Source of the DNA: an uncultured Bacteroidales bacterium
GTDB lineage: Bacteria; Bacteroidota; Bacteroidia; Bacteroidales; UBA932
Direction: 5' to 3'
Assembly (NCBI GenBank): GCA_934693135.1
Contig: CAKUVA010000012.1
Coordinates: forward strand, 1 to 56,015
DNA length: 56,015 bases
The translations under genes and the position numbers were made by a program. Shown piece by piece: positions 1 through 8,711 of the stretch. The notes beneath the pieces were generated by a model, which worked only from the letters and a program-made list of their open reading frames with translations, was not told where the DNA came from and did no database searches. Position 1 is the stretch's first letter. Each line of letters opens with the position of its first letter.

Positions 1-89
1 AAACTCTCGAAAAAATATCCCCTCGCATCTCGGAAGATTTTCGGCTCGAGTATTACTACGCCTTCTATATCTGTCTTCTTGATTTCCAT
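1..89 (-). CDS. rfbC: dTDP-4-dehydrorhamnose 3,5-epimerase, 5' part only
   Basis: The reverse-strand ATG at 87-89 opens a frame that runs off the left edge after 29 codons. Its start, with VVILEPKIF followed shortly by ARGYFFES, matches the conserved N-terminus of RfbC/RmlC, the cupin epimerase of dTDP-L-rhamnose synthesis (cytosolic, surface polysaccharide precursors). Only this N-terminal strand is visible, so catalytic residues cannot be checked. The gene diverges from rpsF and has its own promoter (111-141). The identification rests on a short but distinctive motif. Confidence 0.8.
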   Translation of the reverse strand, partial: MEIKKTDIEGVVILEPKIFRDARGYFFES

Positions 90-110
90 TATTTCAAATA
101 AATAAGTAAC

Positions 111-141
111 CAAATGTATGAAAATCTATTTGATTTACAAA
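111..141 (-). promoter_or_regulatory. Bacteroidota promoter of rfbC
   Basis: On the reverse strand, TTTG (138-141) and TACATTTG (111-118) are separated by 19 bases, the spacing of the Bacteroidota primary-sigma promoter. The start codon is at 89. The element overlaps the rpsF promoter on the other strand. Confidence 0.6.
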
Positions 142-158
142 AAAAAACACTACCTTTG
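129..158 (+). promoter_or_regulatory. Bacteroidota promoter of the rpsF operon
   Basis: TTTG (129-132) and TACCTTTG (151-158) are 18 bases apart, matching the -33/-7 consensus. The predicted transcript starts near 165, giving a leader of about 55 bases before rpsF. Confidence 0.65.
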
Positions 159-163
159 CATTC

Positions 164-186
164 CTTTTGGCGGATTGTCCGCAAAG
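164..186 (+). promoter_or_regulatory. Hairpin in the rpsF leader
   Basis: GCGGA (170-174) pairs perfectly with TCCGC (178-182) around a TTG loop. CTTT (164-167) and AAAG (183-186) extend the stem across a two-base bulge. It starts almost at the predicted transcript start. Leaders of rpsF operons in many bacteria carry a structure bound by the S6:S18 pair. This may be the local version, but I cannot match the published motif with certainty. Confidence 0.35.
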
Positions 187-220
187 AGATAAAATTTATT
201 AACATTTATTACTAAACAGT

Positions 221-586
221 ATGAAACAGTACGAGACCGTTTTCATTGCAACTCCCGTTTTGTCTGATTCTCAGATGAAGGAAGCGGTTGCTAAGTACGT
301 GGACTTCATCGCACAGAATGGCGGCGAAGTTGTGTACGAAGAAGACTGGGGACTTAAGCAGCTTGCTTATCCTATCCAGCACAAGACTTCAGGGTTCTAT
401 CACCTGATTGAATTTAAGGCAAATCCTGAATTCATCGCTAAGCTTGAAACTCAGTATCATCGTGACGAGAGAATAATTAGATTCCTCACAGTCGCTCTTG
501 ATAAAGATGCTGTAGCTTATGCAGAAAAAAGAAGAGCTAACAAACAGGCTAAAGCAGCCGCTCAGGTCGCAGAAGCTGAGAACTAA
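221..586 (+). CDS. rpsF: 30S ribosomal protein bS6
   Basis: This 121-residue protein has the bS6 fold signature: an N-terminal YETVFI strand, the central [13 protein letters not shown] segment, and HRDERIIRF before a charged, Ala/Lys-rich tail. bS6 binds the 30S platform with bS18. It is the first gene of rpsF-rpsR-rplI, with gaps of 19 and 16 bases to the following genes, a common order in bacteria. A promoter and a leader hairpin precede it. The C-terminal tail after about residue 100 is low complexity, as usual for this family. Confidence 0.97.
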   Translation: MKQYETVFIATPVLSDSQMKEAVAKYVDFIAQNGGEVVYEEDWGLKQLAYPIQHKTSGFYHLIEFKANPEFIAKLETQYHRDERIIRFLTVALDKDAVAYAEKRRANKQAKAAAQVAEAEN

Positions 587-605
587 TTCATAAGGAGGTA
601 TAACT

Positions 606-890
606 ATGGCACAGACAAACAATGCACAGCAGAATAACGAAATCCGTTATCTGAACCCTCCTGCAGTAGAGGTTAGAAAGAAAAAATACTGCCGCTTCAA
701 GAGAGCTGGTATCAAATATGTAGACTACAAGGATCCTGAGTTCCTTAAGAAATTCTTGAACGAGCAGGGTAAGATTCTCCCTCGTCGTATCACTGGAACA
801 TCTCTTAAGTTTCAGAGAAAAGTAGCCCAGGCAGTCAAGAGAGCTCGCTCACTCGCGCTTCTCCCGTATGTAACAGACCTTCTTAAATAA
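606..890 (+). CDS. rpsR: 30S ribosomal protein bS18
   Basis: This 94-residue protein shows the bS18 core: [16 protein letters not shown], then [13 protein letters not shown] and [11 protein letters not shown]. bS18 forms a heterodimer with bS6 on the 30S platform, and the two genes are adjacent here. The first 12 residues are Gln/Asn-rich and disordered, an ordinary N-terminal extension. An AGGAGG-like stretch lies just upstream (592-597), an unusually good Shine-Dalgarno sequence for this window. Confidence 0.97.
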   Translation: MAQTNNAQQNNEIRYLNPPAVEVRKKKYCRFKRAGIKYVDYKDPEFLKKFLNEQGKILPRRITGTSLKFQRKVAQAVKRARSLALLPYVTDLLK

Positions 891-906
891 TTAGGAGAAC
901 AGAAAT

Positions 907-1353
907 ATGGAAATCATTTTGAAGAAAGAAGTGGCCAACCTTGGTCATGCAGATGATATCGTAAAGGTTAAATCTGGTTACGCTCTTAATTATCTAATTC
1001 CTCAGGGTTTCGCAATCATCGCAACTGAGTCTGCAAAGAAACAGCATGCTGAGACTGTTCGCCAGAGAGCACATAAAGAGGCCAAACTTATTGCTGATGC
1101 AGAAGCTCTTGCAGCAAAGATTGCAGCAGTTTCAGTAAAAGTTGCAGCAAAAGTAAGCGAAAATGGCAAAATTTATGGCTCAGTAACTACAGCTCAACTT
1201 TCAGATGCCCTTGCTGCTGCTGGAGTAGCAGTTGACAAGAAGGATATCGTTATCCTGTCAAAGGATGTAAAGGAAGTAGGTACTTTCGAGGCAGAAGTAA
1301 AGTGCTACAAGAATGTGAAAGGTGCTTTCAAATTCGAAGTTGTAGCTGAATAA
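907..1353 (+). CDS. rplI: 50S ribosomal protein bL9
   Basis: The protein has 148 residues. The N-terminal domain (about 1-50) carries the bL9 signature, with LGHADDIVKVKSGYALNYL and IPQGFA. A long Ala/Lys/Glu-rich connecting helix follows (about 50-90), then a C-terminal rRNA-binding domain with GKIYGSVT. bL9 binds 23S rRNA and restrains ribosome movement on mRNA. It is the last gene of the S6-S18-L9 operon and is followed by a strong hairpin terminator at 1372-1413. Confidence 0.97.
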   Translation: MEIILKKEVANLGHADDIVKVKSGYALNYLIPQGFAIIATESAKKQHAETVRQRAHKEAKLIADAEALAAKIAAVSVKVAAKVSENGKIYGSVTTAQLSDALAAAGVAVDKKDIVILSKDVKEVGTFEAEVKCYKNVKGAFKFEVVAE

Positions 1354-1371
1354 CATTCAGTTATTTAAAAT

Positions 1372-1413
1372 AAAAAAAGACTCTTATCATTTTTTTGATA
1401 AGAGTCTTTTTTT
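1372..1413. terminator. Bidirectional terminator after rplI and tRNA-Lys
   Basis: An 11-bp perfect stem (1379-1389 with 1396-1406) with a six-T loop is flanked by seven A on the left and seven T on the right. It can end the rplI transcript and, on the other strand, the tRNA-Lys transcript. Confidence 0.9.
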
Positions 1414-1488
1414 ATTTCTATCATCTACACTTATATACAAAATATAAAAAAGAGGGGAACTAATTATAAATATAGTCACCCTCTTTTG

Positions 1489-1561
1489 TGCTCCCTTAGG
1501 GGCTCGAACCCTAGACCCCAACATTAAGAGTGTCGTGCTCTACCAACTGAGCTAAGGAAGC
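1489..1561 (-). tRNA. tRNA-Lys (anticodon CUU)
   Basis: Read on the reverse strand, these 73 bases form a full cloverleaf: 7-bp acceptor stem, D arm GCTC/GAGC, anticodon stem CGACA/TGTTG with loop CTCTTAA, and a TTCGAGC T loop. Anticodon CTT reads lysine AAG. CCA is not encoded. An identical copy lies at 46152-46224. A TATCTTTG -7 element (1585-1592, reverse) lies just upstream. Confidence 0.95.
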
Positions 1562-1712
1562 ATTCTTCACTTATTTTAATATTACAAAGATAATGATTTT
1601 TTTAAAAAAATAGAATTATTTTTTATCAGACACTCAACATCTCTAAAAGAATGTCGAAAGATTACAATCATTTGAATATCTTTGCAAAAAATAATACGAA
1701 ATTATTTATAAC

Positions 1713-2276
1713 ATGAAAGACGCAATAACAGAAAAAGGCAAATGGAAAGTTCTTAAAAGCGAATACTTATTCAGAAGGCCATGGCTGACAGTCAGACGAG
1801 ACTGTGTAGAACTCCCCGACGGACGACAAAATCCCGAATTCTACGTATTAGAATACCCTGATTGGGTCAATGTCATAGCCATAACCGAAGACGGACAATT
1901 TGTCATGGAACGTCAATACAGACATGGACTAGGTAAAACATGCTACGAAATACCGGCCGGAGTAATGGAAAAAGGTGAAACTCCAATTGAAGCTGCAAAA
2001 CGCGAACTAATGGAAGAAACCGGCTATGGGGATGGAGAATGGACATGCCTGATGACCATTTCAGGAAACTCAAGCACTACCAACAACATTTCACACTGCT
2101 TCGTAGCAAAAAATGTTAAGAAAATATCGAGCCAGCACCTTGATAATACAGAAGATCTTGAAATAGTCCTAATGTCTCAAGATGACGTAAGAGATTTGAT
2201 GAAAAACGACCAGATAAAGCAATCTTTGATGGCAGCACCTCTTTGGAAATACTTCGCAGAAAACAAACTTATCTAA
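1713..2276 (+). CDS. Nudix hydrolase, ADP-ribose pyrophosphatase-like
   Basis: The 187-residue protein contains a complete Nudix box, GX5EX7REUXEEXGU, with G83, E89, R97, E98, E101, E102 and G104. These residues bind the metal that hydrolyses nucleoside diphosphates linked to another moiety. The flanking N-terminal strand, with ERQYRHG and YEIPAGV just before the box, is typical of ADP-ribose/ADP-sugar pyrophosphatases, but substrate cannot be fixed from sequence. The gene stands alone. A TATCTTTG -7 element lies at 1677-1684, and the convergent fba gene shares the terminator at 2302-2337. Confidence 0.85.
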   Translation: MKDAITEKGKWKVLKSEYLFRRPWLTVRRDCVELPDGRQNPEFYVLEYPDWVNVIAITEDGQFVMERQYRHGLGKTCYEIPAGVMEKGETPIEAAKRELMEETGYGDGEWTCLMTISGNSSTTNNISHCFVAKNVKKISSQHLDNTEDLEIVLMSQDDVRDLMKNDQIKQSLMAAPLWKYFAENKLI

Positions 2277-2301
2277 GTAAATCTATCAAATTAATATATA
2301 C

Positions 2302-2337
2302 AAAAAAGGTCGAAACAATATTGTTTCGACCTTTTTT
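2302..2337. terminator. Bidirectional terminator between the Nudix gene and fba
   Basis: A perfect 12-bp palindromic stem centred at 2319/2320 is flanked by A6 and T6, so it works for both convergent genes. Confidence 0.9.
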
Positions 2338-2353
2338 GTATCAAATATTCTTA

Positions 2354-3355
2354 TTATTCAGCTTTTCCGTCTGAACCAAGAACATCCTTGATCTTGTGCT
2401 CATAAAGCTTCTTCATCTCGTCACGTGCAGGTCCGAGGTACTTACGTGGATCGAACTCGCCTGGTTTCTCAACGAATACCTTACGAATGGCAGCGGTCAT
2501 TGCAAGACGTGAATCAGAGTCAATATTGATCTTGCATACTGCAGACTTGGCTGCTTCGCGAAGCTGCTCCTCAGGAATACCTACTGCATCTGGAAGCTTT
2601 CCACCATACTGGTTGATCATGTCTACATACTCCTGCGGTACTGAAGATGATCCATGGAGAACGATAGGGAATCCAGGAAGCTTCTTCTCGATCTCGTGGA
2701 GAACGTCGAATGCAAGTGGAGGTGGAACGAGACGACCTGTCTTAGGGTCACGAGTGCACTGCTCTGGTTTGAACTTGTATGCGCCATGTGATGTTCCGAT
2801 AGATATAGCGAGTGAATCGCAGCCTGTACGTGTTGCGAAGTCGATGACTTCCTCAGGCTTTGTATAGTGAGACTCCTCTGCGGCAACCTCATCCTCTACT
2901 CCTGCAAGGACACCAAGCTCCGCCTCTACAGTAACGTCATACTGATGAGCATATTCTACAACCTTCTTTGTAAGAGCGATATTGTCCTCATATGGAAGAG
3001 CGGAGCCATCGATCATTACTGAAGAGAATCCCATATCTACACAGCTCTTGCAGAGCTCGAAAGAATCACCATGATCAAGGTGAAGAACTATCTGAGGATG
3101 CTCCCATCCGAGTTCTTTGGCATACTGAACAGCGCCCTCTGCCATATAGCGGAGAAGAGTCTGGTTAGCATAGTTACGTGCACCCTTGGAAACCTGGAGG
3201 ATAACTGGTGACTTCAGTTCAGCTGCGGCCTGGATAATAGCCTGAAGCTGCTCCATGTTGTTGAAGTTGAAAGCAGGGATAGCATATCCGCCTTTAACTG
3301 CCTTGGCAAACATTTCTCTTGTGTTTACAAGGCCCAATTCTTTATAAGAAACCAT
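2354..3355 (-). CDS. fba: Class II fructose-bisphosphate aldolase
   Basis: A 333-residue class II (metal-dependent) aldolase that interconverts fructose-1,6-bisphosphate and two triose phosphates in glycolysis and gluconeogenesis. The N-terminal YAIPAFNFNN, the zinc/catalytic segment LHLDHGD (about 91-97; D94 catalytic, H95 metal ligand), VEAELG, and SIGTSHGAYKF are all present. Length is normal. It is transcribed from a promoter at 3485-3514 with a leader of about 125 bases. Its neighbour araB, also on the reverse strand, lies upstream across a 154-base gap. Confidence 0.95.
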   Translation of the reverse strand: MVSYKELGLVNTREMFAKAVKGGYAIPAFNFNNMEQLQAIIQAAAELKSPVILQVSKGARNYANQTLLRYMAEGAVQYAKELGWEHPQIVLHLDHGDSFELCKSCVDMGFSSVMIDGSALPYEDNIALTKKVVEYAHQYDVTVEAELGVLAGVEDEVAAEESHYTKPEEVIDFATRTGCDSLAISIGTSHGAYKFKPEQCTRDPKTGRLVPPPLAFDVLHEIEKKLPGFPIVLHGSSSVPQEYVDMINQYGGKLPDAVGIPEEQLREAAKSAVCKINIDSDSRLAMTAAIRKVFVEKPGEFDPRKYLGPARDEMKKLYEHKIKDVLGSDGKAE

Positions 3356-3484
3356 ATTCTATAAAAATTAGTAATTTATATCTAAATGTTATAGTCTGTC
3401 CCTTAGGACTATTGTTTTCACGTGCAATTATTCTGCCAATCTTTCCAAAAACGACAAAATGACATGATTTTCAAAAAAGCGTTG

Positions 3485-3514
3485 CAAAAATAAGAAAATT
3501 ACGGCAAATTCAAA
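3485..3514 (-). promoter_or_regulatory. Likely fba promoter with long leader
   Basis: On the reverse strand, TTTG (3511-3514, inside the araB stop region) and TATTTTTG (3485-3492) are 18 bases apart. The resulting leader of about 125 bases holds a small hairpin (ATAGTC pairing with GACTAT, within about 3390-3420). I do not recognise a riboswitch in it. Confidence 0.45.
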
Positions 3515-5183
3515 TCATCTTTTCTGTAAACTTCACAGCCTCAATATATTTTGCAAACCGTTTCAATAGAAACTCATGCCTTGAGATTTCAGGATAATAG
3601 ACTTTCTCGCACGGTGAGCTCATCGCATCCTGCGCAGACCAAAAATCATCGTAAACACCAGAAAGCACAGCAGCATAAATAGCACCGCCAAGAGCCCCGG
3701 CCTGCCCACATGACGATATCTCAATTTCTCTATTCAACATATCAGACATCATCTGAACTACATATGGTGACTTTTTAGCAATTCCTCCAACTGCAATTAT
3801 TTTATCTATCTCTACGCCGTTCTCTGCAAGATTGTCTACGATAATTTTCGAAGCAAATGCCGTAGCCTCTACCAATGCTCGGAAGATCTCACCAGCTCCT
3901 GAAGCTAACTTAAGTCCCATTATAGAAGCCCATAATCGCATATCTGGACGAGGAGCACGTCTTCCATTGAAAAAATCAGTAGCGAACGGCAGCTCAATAT
4001 CTTCCTGAATAGACGCAGCTTCCTTGTTGAATTCTGTCATAATCCTGTTATCAATATCTTCAATCAGTAATGTGCGTGCTTCAGGAGAAATAGATTCAGA
4101 AGTCAGCAAAAGATTTCTAATAGGTCCCATCACCATTCTTTTCATCCACGCATACACATCGCCAAAGGCACTGAGACCATTTTCGATACCGATTAAATTT
4201 GGGACAATAAGTCCATCAACTTGTCCTAAAGCGCCTTCGATTACATGATCAAGATTTTTCGGAGAGATAACTGTCGTATATGCCGCAGATGTTCCAAAAC
4301 TCATTATCATCACACGCTCTTTCACGCCTGCACCAAATGATCCTGAATGAGAATCAATGTTTCCTGCACCTACGATTACACCATCAGGAAGACCAAGCCT
4401 TTCAGCCCATTGATGAGTCATGATTCCTGCTGGACAATCTGGAGTATAATTATGAGGAGGCAAGTGTCTTCTTACTTTCAATAGCAGAGGATCAATAGAT
4501 TCAAAGAACGACTCGGGAGGGAAACCTCCCCATTCTTCGTTCCACAGAAGCTTCTGAGCAGCACAACAATGACTCATCTTTACATCATTGATATCATGAC
4601 ACCCTGTAAGAATAGCCGGAAGCCAGTCACAGAGTTCCATCATTGTAAATGCCGCATCTCTAACCTCAGGAGAAGTTCTCAATATATGCAGTGCCTTGGA
4701 CCAAAAAGCCTCAGGAGAATATTTTTTCCCCGAGCATTTAGCATAATTAGGCTCAGAACGATTGCATGCCAATTCAAATTCCGCCGCATCCTCTGTAGCG
4801 GTGTGGTCTTTCCAAAGCACAAACATAGCATCCGGATTTTCACAAAACTCCGGTTTCATGGAAAGAGGCATCAAATCTTCATCAACAAAACATGGTGTAC
4901 TAGCCGTAGTATCTATAGACATTGCAGCAACATGCTTTGCTTCTTCAGGATGTTCTTCAACAACCTTTCTAACCGATTCCGTAATGGATTCGATATAGTC
5001 AAGAGGATGATGGCGAAAACGAGATTCTGAGGGATCACTATAAAGACCCTTGGACCAACGTTTATACAAGCTTACACCTTCACCCTTAACTGAGCCATCC
5101 ATAGTATCTACCAATACAGCTCTAGAAGAATCGGACCCAAAATCAAGTCCAATCACATATTTTTTCTCTAAAGAATTATTCAT
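3510..5183 (-). CDS. araB: Ribulokinase (FGGY carbohydrate kinase)
   Basis: A 557-residue FGGY kinase, full length for AraB. The N-terminal phosphate-binding motif YVIGLDFGSDSSRAVLVD and the C-terminal IIAVGGIAKKSPYVVQMM are conserved. The central DTTASTPCFVDED and GAGNIDSHSGSFGAG segments are as in ribulokinases. It phosphorylates L-ribulose (and often related ribuloses) in L-arabinose use. No araA, araD or sugar regulator is adjacent, so it is separated from the usual operon. Other FGGY substrates remain possible, but length and motifs favour AraB. Confidence 0.85.
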   Translation of the reverse strand: MNNSLEKKYVIGLDFGSDSSRAVLVDTMDGSVKGEGVSLYKRWSKGLYSDPSESRFRHHPLDYIESITESVRKVVEEHPEEAKHVAAMSIDTTASTPCFVDEDLMPLSMKPEFCENPDAMFVLWKDHTATEDAAEFELACNRSEPNYAKCSGKKYSPEAFWSKALHILRTSPEVRDAAFTMMELCDWLPAILTGCHDINDVKMSHCCAAQKLLWNEEWGGFPPESFFESIDPLLLKVRRHLPPHNYTPDCPAGIMTHQWAERLGLPDGVIVGAGNIDSHSGSFGAGVKERVMIMSFGTSAAYTTVISPKNLDHVIEGALGQVDGLIVPNLIGIENGLSAFGDVYAWMKRMVMGPIRNLLLTSESISPEARTLLIEDIDNRIMTEFNKEAASIQEDIELPFATDFFNGRRAPRPDMRLWASIMGLKLASGAGEIFRALVEATAFASKIIVDNLAENGVEIDKIIAVGGIAKKSPYVVQMMSDMLNREIEISSCGQAGALGGAIYAAVLSGVYDDFWSAQDAMSSPCEKVYYPEISRHEFLLKRFAKYIEAVKFTEKMI

Positions 5184-5305
5184 CTTATTGATATGGTTAT
5201 TAATTTTATAAATATATTAACATTATAGATTTTAGGCAAATTTATTTTTGTATTTTTGCATTTAAACCGCCTGATGCTAGTTCGCACGGGTTAAAAATCA
5301 GCAAA

Positions 5306-5875
5306 ATGAGCAATAAGATAATTATTTTCTCAGCTCCTTCAGGATCAGGAAAGAGCACAGTCGTGAACCATATACTCAAACTTCACCCAGAGATGGAGTT
5401 TTCTGTTTCAGCAACATCACGAGCACCTCGTGGGCAAGAACAAGATGGAGTGGAATACTATTTCTTCACGACCGATGAGTTTAGAAAGATGATTAGTGAA
5501 GACAAATTCGTGGAATACGAGGAAGTGTATCCAGGTTCGTTCTATGGTACACTCAAATCTGAAGTGCAAAGAATATGGGACAAAGGGCATGTAATAATAT
5601 TCGATGTCGATGTCAAAGGAGGCGTAAATCTAAAACAATACTTCGGTGAAAAAGCACTATCAATATTTATTCAGGCGCCATCTGTGGAAGAGCTTAGAAA
5701 AAGACTCATTGCAAGAGGAACAGATAGCAAGGAGGCAATAGAAAAAAGAGTCTCAAAAGCTGCAGAAGAGATGACTTATGCAAACAAATTTGACTATATC
5801 CTTGTCAACGATAACCTTCAGAAAGCATTTTCCGAAGCGGAGACTATAGTCAACCGGTTTCTCTCTAAAGCGTAG
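5306..5875 (+). CDS. gmk: Guanylate kinase
   Basis: The 189-residue protein begins with the P-loop SAPSGSGKST (about 9-18) followed by the GMP-binding region SATSRAPRGQEQDGVEYYF and a VIFDVDVKGG segment typical of Gmk. It phosphorylates GMP to GDP. It sits 23 bases upstream of nadD and both likely share one transcript. Two overlapping -7-like elements (TATTTTTG at 5243-5250 and 5251-5258) lie 50-60 bases before the start, facing away from araB. Confidence 0.96.
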   Translation: MSNKIIIFSAPSGSGKSTVVNHILKLHPEMEFSVSATSRAPRGQEQDGVEYYFFTTDEFRKMISEDKFVEYEEVYPGSFYGTLKSEVQRIWDKGHVIIFDVDVKGGVNLKQYFGEKALSIFIQAPSVEELRKRLIARGTDSKEAIEKRVSKAAEEMTYANKFDYILVNDNLQKAFSEAETIVNRFLSKA

Positions 5876-5898
5876 CAATCACATCTTTGGTGAAAACT

Positions 5899-6534
5899 AT
5901 GCGAATCGCCGTATACTCTGGGTCATTCAACCCTCTCCACATAGGGCATCAAGCCATAATGGAATACTTGACACTCAAAAAGGACTTTGACTGGGTATAC
6001 TTGGTTGTATCACCCAAAAACCCCCTTAAAGACGGAATAAGCGCTGCTTCTGGAGAAGCTCGGTACAATGCTGCTGTCAATGCCGTTAAAAGACACCCTG
6101 AACTACATGTATGGGTGGATGACATCGAATTAAAGATGAATCCGCCACAATATACGATAAAAACATTGGATGCACTGAAAAGACGAGAACCAGAAAATGA
6201 CTTCACATTGATAATAGGAGCAGACAACCTGTCATCAATCAAGAAATGGCGCGATTTCCAGAGATTACTGATTGAATATGGTGTTGCCGTATATCCGCGA
6301 ACAGGTTTCAATCTAAGTAGAATCTATCAGGAACTGATGAATGAATGCCTGTTATCTCCCGCCCCATATGTATTAGATTCAGCAGACACGAGTTCTGAAA
6401 CGTTATGCTTGAATAATGCAGGAAATTATTTGTACAAGATCCAAATTCTTGACGCTCCTGTCGTAGATATTTCATCAACAGAAATCAGAGAGGGATTAGC
6501 AGAAGGTAAAGATATGAGCAACTTTCTCATGTAA
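5899..6534 (+). CDS. nadD: Nicotinate-nucleotide adenylyltransferase
   Basis: The family N-terminus MRIAVYSGSFNPLHIGH starts at the ATG at 5899, which I prefer over in-frame TTG/GTG codons 9-12 bases upstream. It carries the nucleotidyltransferase SGSFNPxHxGH motif (HIGH at about 14-17) and a C-terminal DISSTEIREGL, matching the ISST.IR motif. It adenylates nicotinate mononucleotide in NAD synthesis. The protein has 211 residues. It follows gmk closely and is followed by a terminator shared with dnaK. Confidence 0.92.
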   Translation: MRIAVYSGSFNPLHIGHQAIMEYLTLKKDFDWVYLVVSPKNPLKDGISAASGEARYNAAVNAVKRHPELHVWVDDIELKMNPPQYTIKTLDALKRREPENDFTLIIGADNLSSIKKWRDFQRLLIEYGVAVYPRTGFNLSRIYQELMNECLLSPAPYVLDSADTSSETLCLNNAGNYLYKIQILDAPVVDISSTEIREGLAEGKDMSNFLM

Positions 6535-6540
6535 GCACAA

Positions 6541-6573
6541 AAAACCGGGCAGATTTAAATCTGTCCGGTTTTT
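6541..6573. terminator. Bidirectional terminator between nadD and dnaK
   Basis: A 14-bp stem with one G-T pair is flanked by A and T runs, between convergent nadD and dnaK. Confidence 0.9.
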
Positions 6574-6586
6574 CAATTATCTTTTA

Positions 6587-8467
6587 TTACTGCTCATCTG
6601 GAGTGTTGTTATCTGGACCATTCTGTGGCCCCTGCGGACCAGGCTGAGGTCCTTGAGCTCCACCCTGAGCTCCGCCCATACCTGCCATCGCAGTCTGCCA
6701 TGCATCTTCAAGAGTCTTGGTATAGGTCTCGATATCTGCAATGTTCTGATTCTTGACAGCTTCCTTCAAGCTTGTAAGAGCAACATTGATAGCATCTTTC
6801 TTGTCAGCAGGAATCTTGTCGCCATAGTCCTTGAGGTTCTTCTCGGACTGGAAGCATAGAGCATCTGCATTATTGATCTTGTCAACTCTTTCCTTCTCAG
6901 CCTTGTCAGCAGCTTCATTAGCCTTGGCCTCATCACGCATCCTCTGAATCTCATCCTCGCTAAGTCCGGATGAAGCTTCAATACGTATGTTTTGCTCCTT
7001 GCCTGTTGCCTTATCCTTTGCGGATACGTTCAAAATACCATTTGCATCGATATCGAAAGTAACCTCGATCTGAGGGATTCCTCTCGGAGCTGGAGCGATT
7101 CCATCAAGATGGAAGACACCGATCTGCTTGTTATCCTTTGCCATCGGACGCTCACCTTGGAGAACCTTAATCTCTACTGAAGGCTGATTATCTACAGCGG
7201 TAGAGAACACCTCTGACTTACGGGTCGGAATAGTAGTATTTGACGCGATAAGTTTAGTCATCACACCGCCAAGTGTCTCGATACCAAGTGAAAGAGGAGT
7301 TACATCCAACAGAAGAACATCCTTTACATCACCGGCAAGTACACCACCCTGAATAGCTGCACCGATAGCGACTACCTCATCAGGGTTTACACTCTTGTTA
7401 GGCTCTTTTCCGAAGAACTCCTTAACAATCTCCTGTACTTTAGGGATACGGCTTGAACCACCGACAAGAAGTACTTCGTCAATCTGTGATGCGCTCAAGC
7501 GCGCATCTTCAAGAGCCTTACGGCAAGGTATAATGGTTCTCTGGAAGAGGTCATCACAAAGCTGCTCGAACTTTGCCCTTGTCAATGTCTTTACGAGATG
7601 CTTTGGAACACCATCGACAGGCATGATATAAGGCAGATTAATCTCTGTAGAAGTCTGGTTTGAAAGTTCAATCTTGGCTTTCTCTGCAGCATCCTTAAGT
7701 CTCTGGAGAGCCATAGGATCCTTCTTCAAGTCAGCGCCACCGTTTTCAGCAGCAAATTCCTGTGCAAGCCAGTCGATTACCTTCTGGTCGAAGTCATCAC
7801 CACCAAGGTGTGTATCACCATTTGTAGACTTAACCTCGAATACGCCATCACCAAGTTCCATGATGGAAATATCGAATGTACCACCACCAAGGTCGAATAC
7901 GGCGACTTTCATATTCTTATTCTTCTTGTCAAGGCCGTAAGCAAGTGCAGCAGCGGTAGGCTCATTAATGATACGCTTAACATCAAGACCTGCGATCTTG
8001 CCAGCTTCCTTGGTAGCCTGACGCTGAGAATCAGAGAAGTATGCTGGAACTGTGATGACAGCTTCAGTTACAGGCTGCCTCAAATAGTCCTCTGCAGTCT
8101 TCTTCATCTTCTGAAGAATCATCGCGGAAATTTCTTGCGGTGAATACTGACGTCCCTCAATATCTACACGAGGAGTATTATTCTCGCCTCTTACTACAGA
8201 GTAAGGAACTCTTGCAATTTCGTTAGTTACTTGGTCATAAGTTTCACCCATAAATCTCTTGATTGAGAAAACTGTGTTCTTAGGATTGGTGATAGCCTGA
8301 CGCTTAGCCGGACTACCGACCTTCCTTTCACCACCATCAGTGAACGCTACCACTGATGGAGTAGTTCTCTGACCTTCGTTGTTAATTATGACTGTAGGCT
8401 GGTTACCTTCCATTACTGCAACGCAGCTGTTGGTTGTACCCAAGTCGATTCCAATGATTTTTCCCAT
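6587..8467 (-). CDS. dnaK: Chaperone protein DnaK (Hsp70)
   Basis: A 626-residue Hsp70. The nucleotide-binding domain has [11 protein letters not shown] at the N-terminus, [25 protein letters not shown] and [11 protein letters not shown]. The linker [18 protein letters not shown] leads into the substrate-binding domain, then the helical lid. The C-terminus ends in a Gly/Pro/Gln-rich stretch and NNTPDEQ, without the acidic EEVK-like tail usual in DnaK. No grpE or dnaJ is adjacent. It diverges from the pseudouridine synthase gene; the 244-base gap contains an inverted repeat at 8645-8669. No CIRCE element is visible. Confidence 0.97.
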   Translation of the reverse strand: MGKIIGIDLGTTNSCVAVMEGNQPTVIINNEGQRTTPSVVAFTDGGERKVGSPAKRQAITNPKNTVFSIKRFMGETYDQVTNEIARVPYSVVRGENNTPRVDIEGRQYSPQEISAMILQKMKKTAEDYLRQPVTEAVITVPAYFSDSQRQATKEAGKIAGLDVKRIINEPTAAALAYGLDKKNKNMKVAVFDLGGGTFDISIMELGDGVFEVKSTNGDTHLGGDDFDQKVIDWLAQEFAAENGGADLKKDPMALQRLKDAAEKAKIELSNQTSTEINLPYIMPVDGVPKHLVKTLTRAKFEQLCDDLFQRTIIPCRKALEDARLSASQIDEVLLVGGSSRIPKVQEIVKEFFGKEPNKSVNPDEVVAIGAAIQGGVLAGDVKDVLLLDVTPLSLGIETLGGVMTKLIASNTTIPTRKSEVFSTAVDNQPSVEIKVLQGERPMAKDNKQIGVFHLDGIAPAPRGIPQIEVTFDIDANGILNVSAKDKATGKEQNIRIEASSGLSEDEIQRMRDEAKANEAADKAEKERVDKINNADALCFQSEKNLKDYGDKIPADKKDAINVALTSLKEAVKNQNIADIETYTKTLEDAWQTAMAGMGGAQGGAQGPQPGPQGPQNGPDNNTPDEQ

Positions 8468-8644
8468 AATATTTATCTCCTATTTTTTATTATCAAATTT
8501 TATATCAAGGTTGAGATTTAATCCAATCCCATCTGTCAGATTCAAACCCGACAGCGATTACACTTTTATCCAATGCCGTGCCAATTCTGCAAGAGAAGAA
8601 CATTTCTGTCAATTTGTCATATCTAAGACAATATCCATTGACAA

Positions 8645-8669
8645 ATATGGCAACAGATACTTGCCATAT
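8645..8669. promoter_or_regulatory. Perfect inverted repeat between dnaK and the pseudouridine synthase gene
   Basis: ATATGGCAA (8645-8653) and TTGCCATAT (8661-8669) are a perfect 9-bp inverted repeat with a 7-base spacer. The right arm covers TTGC (8661-8664), which lies 19 bases before TAACTTTA (8684-8691), a weak -33/-7 pair for the forward gene. A regulator binding site overlapping the promoter would look like this. It is not a CIRCE sequence. The rest of the 8468-8711 gap shows nothing I recognise. Confidence 0.4.
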
Positions 8670-8711
8670 CGAAAAACTCACATTAACTTTACAGTCACAT
8701 ATATAATAAAA

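Noticed and set aside
5887..5898. TTG or GTG start of nadD
   Set aside because: The family N-terminus begins at the ATG at 5899; the upstream codons add only four residues.
8468..8711. CIRCE operator or sigma-54 promoter upstream of dnaK
   Set aside because: No TTAGCACTC-N9-GAGTGCTAA is present. TGGCAA and TTGC exist in the inverted repeat, but GG and GC are 12 bases apart instead of the 10 required for sigma-54.
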